Source of the DNA: Candidatus Competibacteraceae bacterium
Lineage (GTDB): Bacteria; Pseudomonadota; Gammaproteobacteria; Competibacterales; Competibacteraceae
Direction: 5' to 3'
Assembly (NCBI GenBank): GCA_012032855.1
Contig: JAAUQA010000299.1
Location: 1-5,106, forward strand
DNA length: 5,106 nucleotides
A program made the translations under genes and the position numbers. The first letter of the stretch is position 1. Each line of letters begins with the position of its first letter. The notes under the pieces were generated by a model. The model was not told the origin of the DNA. It saw only the letters and a program-made list of their open reading frames with translations, and did no database searches. Positions 1 through 5,106 of the stretch are shown in pieces.

Positions 1-756
1 CAGGACTCTACCGTAGCGACGTTCCAGCCCGCGCACACTGAAATGGCTTTTGGCCATGCGCTGAAAATGTTGCAGAAACATCAAATTAATCGAAGCCCCG
101 CCGAGCGCCCCCAACACCGGCAGTGCTTGGGCGGTGAGTTTCTGCGACACGGTCACACCGAAGCGGGAACCGATCTGAGCAATTAAGCGCACCAGCGCAG
201 GAGCGCTTTCGTCGATGACGCCTCGCCCTGCAATATATTGAATGGCTTCGGCCATGGAATGAGCCAACGTGGCCCGAATCGCGTAATAACCCGTATCTGC
301 GCCATCATCCGCGGCGCTACGACCGCCCAGCGCAAACACCTCCAAACACGCCAGACGTGCCTCAAGGGCTTGAATGTCCTCGCCGCTTTGTTGGGCGATA
401 GCTGCAATGGAACGCAGCATGATCACAGTGGAAACCGGCAGTTCCATGACCAAAGCGGGTGCGCCGAAAAAACCGCTTACCGCGCCACTCAGTCCGGATA
501 ATACTTGGTGAGTTCGCGTCGATGAGATGAACGCCGGGTATCCGTCGTTTAGGGTCACAACCGCAACATCAAGCGCTTTAGTGATCGCTTGCCGGCTTGC
601 GGAATGTATGGAGGAAGATACCGGTGCCGGCAATAGCGCCAGCGTTTTCTCCAAAGGTGATCCCACTGCATGGGACAAACGAGCGGCGAAACTGGGGTTT
701 TCTAAAATCATCATTGCTTGCCGCAGTTCTTCACGATCCACTGCATCGAACGTCAT
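1..756 (-). CDS. EcsC family protein (3' end beyond window)
   Basis: The minus strand is open without a stop from an ATG at 756 to the window edge, giving 252 codons of an unfinished protein. The start is supported by a GGGAGAGG ribosome-binding site just upstream. The protein begins MTFDAVDREELRQAMMILEN. It has a conserved N-terminal part with LENPSFAARLSHAVGSPLEK (residues 18-37), a Gly/Ala-rich hydrophobic stretch (about 85-120, SGLSGAVSGFFGAPALVMEL) and the segment EVFALGGRS (about 139-147). Near the right end it carries GGASINLMFLQHFQRMAKSH and then a VRGLERRYG motif (about 222-249). This pattern matches the EcsC family (named after a Bacillus gene next to the EcsAB ABC transporter), whose molecular function is unknown. 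The hydrophobic stretches suggest membrane association, which is inference. Most EcsC proteins end shortly after the LERRYG motif, so probably only a few residues are missing. It is divergent from the kinase gene at 1051, and no Ecs transporter genes are visible. Confidence 0.9.
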   Translation of the reverse strand, partial: MTFDAVDREELRQAMMILENPSFAARLSHAVGSPLEKTLALLPAPVSSSIHSASRQAITKALDVAVVTLNDGYPAFISSTRTHQVLSGLSGAVSGFFGAPALVMELPVSTVIMLRSIAAIAQQSGEDIQALEARLACLEVFALGGRSAADDGADTGYYAIRATLAHSMAEAIQYIAGRGVIDESAPALVRLIAQIGSRFGVTVSQKLTAQALPVLGALGGASINLMFLQHFQRMAKSHFSVRGLERRYGRVL

Positions 757-758
757 AA

Positions 759-766
759 CCTCTCCC
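759..766 (-). promoter_or_regulatory. Ribosome-binding site of the EcsC-family gene
   Basis: On the minus strand the sequence GGGAGAGG lies immediately before the ATG at 756, with about 5 nt between the GGGAG core and the start codon. It decides the start: another ATG at 770 is out of frame with the EcsC protein, and this site sits between the two. Confidence 0.7.
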
Positions 767-893
767 GCATGAAACGGCTAAATACGACTTTTCGGCATAG
801 GGCCTAATAACAGTAATGGCCCGTTAAATCGAATAGACTGATTTTCCCGCCCCAAGATTGTCATCATCAGCTTGATGCCACTGCTAGCGGTGT

Positions 894-922
894 CTATCTT
901 TATTGCAATAGCTGCTTGTCAA
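894..922 (-). promoter_or_regulatory. Candidate sigma70 promoter toward the EcsC-family gene
   Basis: The minus strand has a perfect TTGACA -35 hexamer (922 to 917). Seventeen nt further on is AGATAG (899 to 894), or GATAGA with an 18-nt spacer, as a poor -10. Transcription would begin near 886 and leave an untranslated leader of about 130 nt before the ATG at 756. The -35 match is exact but the -10 is weak, so this is a candidate only. A 10-bp perfect palindrome lies inside the spacer. Confidence 0.3.
901..910. repeat. 10-bp perfect palindrome TATTGCAATA
   Basis: TATTGCAATA reads identically on both strands. It lies between the putative -35 and -10 of the leftward promoter, in the middle of the divergent spacer between the EcsC-family and kinase genes. 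That is a plausible position for a dimeric repressor site, but no known operator consensus is recognised, and one 10-bp palindrome can occur by chance. Confidence 0.3.
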
Positions 923-1017
923 TAGAAGTGTTTGCTGTCGACCTTAAAGACCACTCACTCGCAATGAAGCGAAAGCAGTGCTGTGGGTTTCCAACTTGCT
1001 TAGCATAAGCGCGAAAC

Positions 1018-1046
1018 CTGTCATTACGCCATGAACAGAGTATAAC
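1018..1046 (+). promoter_or_regulatory. Candidate promoter of the NMP kinase gene, close to the start codon
   Basis: CTGTCA (1018-1023, 4 of 6 matches to TTGACA) is separated by exactly 17 nt from TATAAC (1041-1046, 5 of 6 matches to TATAAT). Initiation 6-8 nt after the -10 falls at about 1052-1054, essentially on the ATG at 1051. The transcript would then be leaderless or nearly so. This agrees with the lack of a good Shine-Dalgarno sequence before 1051. An upstream promoter that I could not recognise remains possible. Confidence 0.4.
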
Positions 1047-1050
1047 TACC

Positions 1051-1668
1051 ATGAGTCAATACAAAGTCGTTCTTCTCTTCGGTGCACCCGGCACGGGCAA
1101 AGGAACACAAGGCAAGATTTTGGGACAGGTTCCGGGTTTTTATCACTTCTCTTGCGGTGAAGTGTTTCGCAACCTGGACATTTCCACCGAATTGGGCCAT
1201 GAATTTTATGAATACAGCTCACGCGGGGAGCTGGTTCCGGATGAGTTGACTGTCAAGCTCTGGGTGCAAGCGATTCATGCCCATACCATTTTGGGTGATT
1301 ATAAGCCACGCGTCGATTTGTTAGTCCTCGACGGCATTCCTCGCACCCTGGAACAAGCCAAACTGATGAGTGAGTATATGGATGTGCTCAAAGTCGTTCA
1401 TCTCTCCTGCGAGGATGAGAACGCCATGATCGAACGCCTGCGTAAACGGGCATTGAAGGAGAACCGTTTCGATGATGCCGATGAGAAAGTGATTCGTAAC
1501 CGCTGGCGGGTTTACGAGCACGAAACCCAACCGTTGCTGGATTATTTTCCACAGGAGCTGATTGTCGACGTCGATTCTTTGGGTGCACCGGGACGAGTGT
1601 TGCGAGGCGTTCTTGATCACGTGGTACCTGTGCAAGACGCTCACTTCTCCCATGTGTTCGGCGACTAA
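1051..1668 (+). CDS. Adenylate kinase family protein (short-LID nucleoside monophosphate kinase)
   Basis: This 205-residue cytosolic enzyme is predicted to transfer phosphate from ATP to a nucleoside monophosphate. Visible motifs are the P-loop GAPGTGKGTQ (11-20), the NMP-binding segment SCGEVFR (34-40) followed by SRGELVPDEL (57-66), the core motif LDGIPRTLEQA (93-103), arginines in RLRKR (129-133), and ENRFDDADEKVIRNRWRVYE (137-156) carrying the R139 and R151 equivalents of the E. coli Adk arginines. The LID between R133 and R139 is only a few residues, so this is the short form, like eukaryotic AK1 and UMP/CMP kinases, and not the long-LID form typical of bacterial Adk. The usual STGD-LR motif reads SCGEVFR, so the monophosphate acceptor is uncertain. 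It is probably an extra paralogue and not the main adk. The start is fixed by the P-loop lying at residue 11, but only a weak AGAG precedes it. It stands alone, divergent from the EcsC-family gene and convergent with moeA. Confidence 0.88.
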   Translation: MSQYKVVLLFGAPGTGKGTQGKILGQVPGFYHFSCGEVFRNLDISTELGHEFYEYSSRGELVPDELTVKLWVQAIHAHTILGDYKPRVDLLVLDGIPRTLEQAKLMSEYMDVLKVVHLSCEDENAMIERLRKRALKENRFDDADEKVIRNRWRVYEHETQPLLDYFPQELIVDVDSLGAPGRVLRGVLDHVVPVQDAHFSHVFGD

Positions 1669-1675
1669 CCGTCCG

Positions 1676-2938
1676 TCAACCGAGCAAACCCTCGAAAGGC
1701 TGGACGTCTACCAGCGTTCCAGCCTCCACGGTTTCGCCATCATGCGGTAATACGATCAAACAATTGGCCCGACTCATCGTGTTGAGAATGCCCGAACCCT
1801 GATCTCCGGTTCCACGAACCGCTAGGTTCCCGTCCGATTGCCGTTCCAGGATTCCGCGTTGAAACTCGGTACGCCCCGGACGCTTGCGCAACCGGCTCAA
1901 ACAATGGACCTTAAACGTTAAGGGTGGTGTCGGTGGTTGGCCCATCAGGCGCTGCAACGCCGGTTGGACAAACTCGTAAAAAGTAATCATCACCGATACC
2001 GGATTGCCCGGTAGGCCGAAAAAAAGCGCGTTTCCGATTTGCCCAAACGCCAATGGACGGCCGGGTTTCATGGCTATTTTCCAAAAGTTTACTTGCCCCG
2101 AACATTGCAGGATTTCTTTGACAAGGTCGGCTTCTCCAACCGACACCCCACCCGAAGTGATGATCACATCGGCATTGCGCCCGGCTTCTTGAAACGCGGC
2201 CAGCAGATCTTCCCGGCGATCGCGGACCACGCCCATGTCGATCAATTCCACGCCCAAACGAGTCAACATCGCGTACAGCGTATAGCGATTGCTGTCGTAA
2301 ATATCGCCTTCATTTAAGGGTTCTCCCAACGAACGCAATTCGTCCCCGGTTGAGAAAAACGCTACTCGTGGCCGACGCCGGACCTCAACTTCGGCAATCC
2401 CCAGTGAAGCCAACAAACCCAGATCGGCGGGTGACAGACGCCGGCCAGCCGGCAACACCATCGTGCCGGAAGCGAGATCTTCACCGGCCAGACGAATGTT
2501 TTGACCGGGTTTCAGGGGCGGGCTGATCCACACCTGCTGATCGTCACGCCGGACATGCTCCTGCATGACCACACAATCAGCGCCATGGGGCAACACCGCG
2601 CCGGTCATGATGCGTACGGCGGTGCCGGGTTCCACGGTGCCGGAGAATGGCTTACCGGCCCACGCCGTGCCGACCACCTGTAATACAACCACATCAGGAC
2701 CCGGTACATCGGAAATTCTGAGCGCGTACCCATCTACGGCAGAGTTAGTATGCGCGGGCACGGCTAGAGAGGAATGGGTATCCCGCAGCAACACCCGTCC
2801 CAGTGCGCTGCGCAACGCTATCTTTTCGTAACCCGATAAGGGTTTGAGGCCCTCTTCAATCAGCCGTAGCGCTTCGTCAATAGGGAGCGCGTCGGGGTCG
2901 TAGCGGTCGGCGCAGCTGGGCTGTGGGACGATTTTCAT
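1676..2938 (-). CDS. moeA: Molybdopterin molybdenumtransferase MoeA
   Basis: MoeA inserts molybdate into adenylylated molybdopterin, releasing AMP and yielding molybdenum cofactor in the cytoplasm. The 420-residue product is full length (E. coli MoeA is 411). It aligns through NSAVDGYALR (65-74, D69), RIMTGAVLPHGAD (109-121, T112), LAGEDL (150-155, D154), FSTGDEL (195-201, E200), VVRDRREDL (237-245, D240), SGGVSVGEAD (262-271, D271) and FGLPGNPVS (307-315). These acidic residues and the Thr match the positions studied in E. coli MoeA (D59, T100, D142, E188, D228, D259). The C-terminal domain ends in VDVQPFEGLLG, as in E. coli. The ATG at 2938 follows a GAGAGAG stretch (2949 to 2943). It is the last gene of the thiD-mobB-moeA cluster, 29 nt after mobB. 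Its stop lies 7 bp from the stop of the convergent kinase gene, and I see no terminator in that gap. Confidence 0.97.
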   Translation of the reverse strand: MKIVPQPSCADRYDPDALPIDEALRLIEEGLKPLSGYEKIALRSALGRVLLRDTHSSLAVPAHTNSAVDGYALRISDVPGPDVVVLQVVGTAWAGKPFSGTVEPGTAVRIMTGAVLPHGADCVVMQEHVRRDDQQVWISPPLKPGQNIRLAGEDLASGTMVLPAGRRLSPADLGLLASLGIAEVEVRRRPRVAFFSTGDELRSLGEPLNEGDIYDSNRYTLYAMLTRLGVELIDMGVVRDRREDLLAAFQEAGRNADVIITSGGVSVGEADLVKEILQCSGQVNFWKIAMKPGRPLAFGQIGNALFFGLPGNPVSVMITFYEFVQPALQRLMGQPPTPPLTFKVHCLSRLRKRPGRTEFQRGILERQSDGNLAVRGTGDQGSGILNTMSRANCLIVLPHDGETVEAGTLVDVQPFEGLLG

Positions 2939-2967
2939 AAGGCTCTCTCAGTGCGCGATAAGCGCAA

Positions 2968-3510
2968 TTAAGCAGCGGTAAGGGCAATATAACTCACTAT
3001 AAAGTCAGCCACCGCGACAGCGTCATTGATATTCAACAACGGGATCGTGGCGGGTGCTCCCGGCACTTGATCCGAGGCGATAGCCACCACGGCAGGGGCC
3101 ACAGCGTAGTCATTTCGCTCACTGTCTTGCCGTCTCAGCAAGATTTTAGCAAACGCCTGAGTGCTGAATCCCTCCACCAGGATCAGATCCAACTGATCCT
3201 GCTCAAGGTGCTTGAGCAAGTTATCCAGCTGCGGTTCCGCGCCGTTGGGATGTTCCAGAAACAGCGCCGATTGCTCGCTGTCCGCCAACAGCAACCGGTT
3301 GGCTCCCGCTTTACGCAGCCGGTAACTGTCCTTACCCGGCTGATCCATGTCGAAATCGGCACGGCTCTGTTTGACAATCCCCACCCGCAATCCCCGTGCG
3401 CTGAGCACCGGAATTATTCGACGCAGCAGGGTGGTTTTGCCGGCACCACTCGGCGCTGCTATGCCGAGCACCGGTACCTGGGCGTTAGGCAACCAGGGAT
3501 TTTGATTCAT
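2968..3510 (-). CDS. mobB: Molybdopterin-guanine dinucleotide biosynthesis adapter MobB
   Basis: MobB is a GTP-binding P-loop protein that assists MobA in attaching GMP to molybdenum cofactor. It is accessory and not strictly essential in E. coli. With the ATG at 3510 the protein has 180 residues. It shows Walker A APSGAGKTT (19-27), the family signature DQPGKDSYRLRKAGA (56-70), the Walker B-like strand DLILVEGF (108-115), and a C-terminal PLLNINDAVAVADFIV resembling E. coli LLDINDVEGLADFVV. E. coli has a His-rich KHTHHD after the second strand, and here it reads KQSRAD (47-52). I chose 3510 because it gives the usual short lead before the first strand and lies 10 nt after the thiD stop. An in-frame ATG at 3552 would add 14 residues and overlap thiD by 32 nt. 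Neither start has a strong ribosome-binding site, so translational coupling to thiD is likely. Confidence 0.94.
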   Translation of the reverse strand: MNQNPWLPNAQVPVLGIAAPSGAGKTTLLRRIIPVLSARGLRVGIVKQSRADFDMDQPGKDSYRLRKAGANRLLLADSEQSALFLEHPNGAEPQLDNLLKHLEQDQLDLILVEGFSTQAFAKILLRRQDSERNDYAVAPAVVAIASDQVPGAPATIPLLNINDAVAVADFIVSYIALTAA

Positions 3511-3520
3511 TTGGCAATGG

Positions 3521-4324
3521 CTAATCCGGGAAAGGACGCACGGTATGACCATGATTCAAGGGACCACAGCCCTGACCTAAGCCCGGCGCCGTGCGGATCG
3601 CTTCATAGACATAAGCCAGCGCGCGACTGACAGCCGTTTTTAAAGGCAACCCTTGCGCCAGCCCTACGGCAACCGCCGAGGCCAAAGTGCAGCCGGTGCC
3701 GTGAGTATGGGCAGATGCCAACCGCGGCGTGACGAAACGTTCCGTACCCTGTCGTGAGACCAGCAGATTAGTGACGGTGTCGCCGGTTAAATGGCCGCCT
3801 TTGATCAATACTGCTTGCGGTCCTTGCGCCAGCAGACGTTGTCCTGCTTCCTCCATCGCAGCTGGATCGGTAATGGTGACGCCACTCAAAGCCGTAGCCT
3901 CCTCGGTATTGGGGGTCAACACGGTGGCTTTGGGTATCAATCGAGCAATCAATGTGTCGCAGGCCGTGGGATCCAATAAGGCCGCCCCGCCTTTGGCGAA
4001 CATGACCGGATCCACCACCAGCGGGATAGCTGAGCCTTGTGCTGCCAGTACCGTGGCTACGGTTTCAATCACCGCTGCGTTGTGCAACATGCCGGTTTTG
4101 ATGCAGTCGGCGCCGATATCGTCCAATACCAGCTGCATCTGTTGCGCAATGAATGCCGGCTCCACGCTTAAAATATTAAACACCCCCTGACTGTTTTGCG
4201 CTGTTAGTGCGGTAATAGCGGTGGCCGCGTAACCACCCAGCGCCGTCACTGTTTTTATATCTCCCTGAATACCGGCTCCCCCGCCTGAATCCGAACCCGC
4301 TACAATTAAAACACGTCCGTTCAT
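3521..4324 (-). CDS. thiD: Bifunctional hydroxymethylpyrimidine kinase/phosphomethylpyrimidine kinase ThiD
   Basis: ThiD phosphorylates 4-amino-5-hydroxymethyl-2-methylpyrimidine twice to the pyrophosphate that is joined to the thiazole in thiamine synthesis. The 267-residue protein is full length (E. coli 266) and has the ribokinase-like fold. Visible motifs are AGSDSGGGAGIQGDIKT (9-25), ITALTAQNSQGV (37-48), KTGML (76-80), VVDPVMFAKGG (103-113), LTPNTEEATAL (136-146), IKGGHL (174-179), and the anion-hole and catalytic motif HTHGTGCTLASA (206-217) with Cys212. It ends with GCGPLNH (252-258). The ATG at 4324 follows a purine-rich AGAGAGA (4337 to 4331). It is the first gene of the cluster with mobB and moeA. 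No TPP riboswitch elements are recognisable upstream. ThiE and other thi genes are not in the window. Confidence 0.96.
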   Translation of the reverse strand: MNGRVLIVAGSDSGGGAGIQGDIKTVTALGGYAATAITALTAQNSQGVFNILSVEPAFIAQQMQLVLDDIGADCIKTGMLHNAAVIETVATVLAAQGSAIPLVVDPVMFAKGGAALLDPTACDTLIARLIPKATVLTPNTEEATALSGVTITDPAAMEEAGQRLLAQGPQAVLIKGGHLTGDTVTNLLVSRQGTERFVTPRLASAHTHGTGCTLASAVAVGLAQGLPLKTAVSRALAYVYEAIRTAPGLGQGCGPLNHGHTVRPFPD

Positions 4325-4330
4325 CGCTGA

Positions 4331-4337
4331 TCTCTCT
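4331..4337 (-). promoter_or_regulatory. Ribosome-binding site of thiD
   Basis: AGAGAGA on the minus strand lies 6 nt before the thiD ATG at 4324. The purine-rich tract resembles the GAGAGAG before moeA and is the best ribosome-binding candidate in this operon. Confidence 0.5.
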
Positions 4338-4394
4338 GAATTTCAATTACAATTGACGCTGATTGCCCGTTTTCGGCACCGGGTAATCGTTGTG

Positions 4395-4901
4395 ATGCAA
4401 CTGTGGAAACTTGTTATGCACCGTGTCCATCATAAAGATCTCACCACTCTGCTGGAAGTCACACGTCCAGGCTCCGTGCTGCTGCTTGATCCGGACCCGG
4501 AATTATTGCCGCAGCTGAACGTCTCGGCCGGTTGCCGGGTTACCTGTTTGAACGATGAACCTCTCGCTACGCTGCCCAAATTGGGTTGTTTCGATCTCGG
4601 TATTATCGCCAATACCCTCGAATACCTGGAACGCAAGGATGCAGGCGTACTACTGGCGCGCTTGCGCGATGTGCATACCCGCCGTTTTGTTGTATTGGTA
4701 CCATTGGGAACCGATTGGGAAAACCACCGTAGCCATTGGCAAACGACGGATTTATTAAGTTACGGCATGACTGTCATGGCCCGCTACCGGGAAGCGGATA
4801 AACCCTTGCACCTCTACCATTATGCGATTGAGTCTTACAAAATGACGCCCGACTGGTTCAATAATCGGCATTGGGCGCATCCGGAACGCTGGAGGCCATG
4901 A
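4395..4901 (+). CDS. DUF6231-like protein of unknown function
   Basis: From the ATG at 4395 this gives 168 residues. I believe it belongs to the uncharacterised gammaproteobacterial family DUF6231, from remembered resemblance of its C-terminal motifs. Visible features are a strand PGSVLLLDPDPELLPQL (25-41), then FDLGIIANTLEYL (66-78), LLARLRDVHTRRFVVLVPLG (86-105), and an aromatic tail YAIESYKMTPDWFNNRHWAH (143-162). The order strand, acidic FDL-NTLEYL segment, helix, strand resembles a Rossmann methyltransferase, but the glycine-rich SAM loop is absent, so enzyme activity is doubtful. Start choice is open. The frame extends up to a TTG at 4353 that lacks a ribosome-binding site. An ATG at 4416 has GGAA 7 nt before it and would give 161 residues. 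The gene is divergent from thiD, and its stop is followed by a spacer before the thioesterase gene. Confidence 0.72.
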   Translation: MQLWKLVMHRVHHKDLTTLLEVTRPGSVLLLDPDPELLPQLNVSAGCRVTCLNDEPLATLPKLGCFDLGIIANTLEYLERKDAGVLLARLRDVHTRRFVVLVPLGTDWENHRSHWQTTDLLSYGMTVMARYREADKPLHLYHYAIESYKMTPDWFNNRHWAHPERWRP

Positions 4902-4936
4902 TCTATTGTGCTATCCCCAAGCGTGTTCAACCCGAT

Positions 4937-4977
4937 GAGCGGCAGCGCTTGTTGCCATTGTCGCTCCCGCTGCGCTC
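4937..4977. repeat. Imperfect inverted repeat / hairpin between the DUF6231-like and thioesterase genes
   Basis: GAGCGGCAGCG (4937-4947) can pair with CGCTGCGCTC (4968-4977) as a 10-bp GC-rich stem with one bulged G and a 20-nt loop. No T-run follows on the plus strand, so it is not a standard intrinsic terminator. It could be an attenuating hairpin, or a chance pairing in a GC-rich spacer. It occupies the middle of the 97-bp gap before the thioesterase start. Confidence 0.35.
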
Positions 4978-4998
4978 CTGATAATCTTGCTATCTGAT

Positions 4999-5106
4999 AT
5001 GCCGAAACCCCTGACACTCTACCAAGACGTCGTGCCGCCGGAATGGATCGATTACAACGGCCATATGAATGTCGCCTATTATGTACTCGCCTTTGATCGC
5101 GCGACC
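4999..5106 (+). CDS. Hotdog-fold thioesterase family protein (5' part only)
   Basis: The first 36 residues are present and the frame runs off the window. After MPKPLTLYQDVVPPEW comes IDYNGHMNVAYYVLAFDRAT (17-36). This is the D-x-N-G-H-M-N active-site region of 4-hydroxybenzoyl-CoA thioesterase-like (4HBT) hotdog enzymes, with Asp18 as the likely catalytic acid. These proteins hydrolyse acyl-CoA thioesters in the cytoplasm. The form EWIDYNGHMNVAYYVLAFD resembles thioesterases found beside, or fused to, carnitine dehydrogenases, but the substrate cannot be told from this fragment. The ATG at 4999 has no clear Shine-Dalgarno sequence. An in-frame TTG at 4987 is an alternative start adding four residues. 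It lies downstream of, and in the same direction as, the DUF6231-like gene. Confidence 0.85.
   Translation, partial: MPKPLTLYQDVVPPEWIDYNGHMNVAYYVLAFDRAT

Noticed and set aside
238..772. Plus-strand open frames of 87 and 81 codons at 238-501 and 527-772
   Set aside because: They lie antisense to the clearly recognisable EcsC-family gene, and their products show no family motifs.
800..822. GGGCC ... GGCCC inverted repeat in the divergent spacer
   Set aside because: Only 5 bp of stem with a 13-nt loop and no T-run on either side. It is too weak to call a terminator or operator.
3511..3552. Upstream ATG at 3552 for mobB
   Set aside because: It would overlap thiD by 32 nt and add 14 residues (MVIPCVLSRISHCQ) that E. 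coli MobB lacks. It is kept as a possible alternative only.
3067..4190. Long plus-strand frames (187 codons from 3067 and 153 codons from 3729)
   Set aside because: They are mirror frames of mobB and thiD, whose minus-strand products match known enzymes from end to end. The plus-strand products look like low-complexity antisense translation.
4353..4394. TTG start at 4353 for the DUF6231-like gene
   Set aside because: No ribosome-binding site precedes it, and it would leave only 28 bp for two divergent promoters. The extra residues (TLIARFRHRVIVV) are not needed before the first predicted strand.
4908..4997. 29-codon GTG frame with a Cys-rich stretch (CCHCRSRC)
   Set aside because: It is short, starts at GTG, and overlaps the hairpin and two other frames. 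The Cys codons follow from the GC-rich spacer, and there is no support for expression.
4939..4998. Hydrophobic in-frame extension upstream of the thioesterase ATG (AAALVAIVAPAALLIILLSD)
   Set aside because: The frame is open back to a TGA at 4936-4938 but has no ATG or GTG. The only ordinary alternative start is a TTG at 4987, and the GC-rich hairpin explains the residue bias.

Overview
The window looks like a stretch of chromosomal housekeeping DNA from a gammaproteobacterium. The evidence is the E. coli-like MoeA, MobB and ThiD sequences, an EcsC-family protein, and a small protein that resembles the gammaproteobacterial DUF6231 family. Base composition looks moderate and even by eye. I see no insertion sequence, prophage, tRNA, rRNA or CRISPR array, so the region reads as core genome and not as an accessory island. 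The genus cannot be fixed from this sequence.

Layout. Positions 1-756 (minus) hold an EcsC-family gene whose 3' end is cut off by the window edge. Positions 757-1050 are a divergent intergenic region with a few candidate regulatory signals. Positions 1051-1668 (plus) encode an adenylate-kinase-family nucleoside monophosphate kinase with a short LID. It ends 7 bp from the convergent end of a minus-strand cluster that is transcribed in the order thiD (4324-3521), mobB (3510-2968), moeA (2938-1676). Divergent from thiD, on the plus strand, is a small DUF6231-like gene ending at 4901. A 97-bp spacer with an imperfect hairpin follows, and then the first 36 codons of a hotdog-fold thioesterase (from 4999) run off the right edge.

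How the genes work together. ThiD makes hydroxymethylpyrimidine pyrophosphate for thiamine synthesis. MobB and MoeA act at the end of molybdenum cofactor synthesis: MoeA inserts molybdate into adenylylated molybdopterin, and MobB is a GTP-binding accessory of guanine dinucleotide attachment. The tight spacing (10 and 29 bp) suggests one transcript serving two cofactor pathways. I see no TPP riboswitch in front of thiD. The EcsC-like protein, the NMP kinase, the DUF6231-like protein and the thioesterase have no evident pathway link to this operon.

I did not find a convincing new biological system. The points most worth a second look are the divergent NMP kinase with its possibly leaderless promoter, the mixed thiamine/molybdenum-cofactor operon, and the DUF6231-like protein, which resembles a methyltransferase without a glycine-rich SAM loop.
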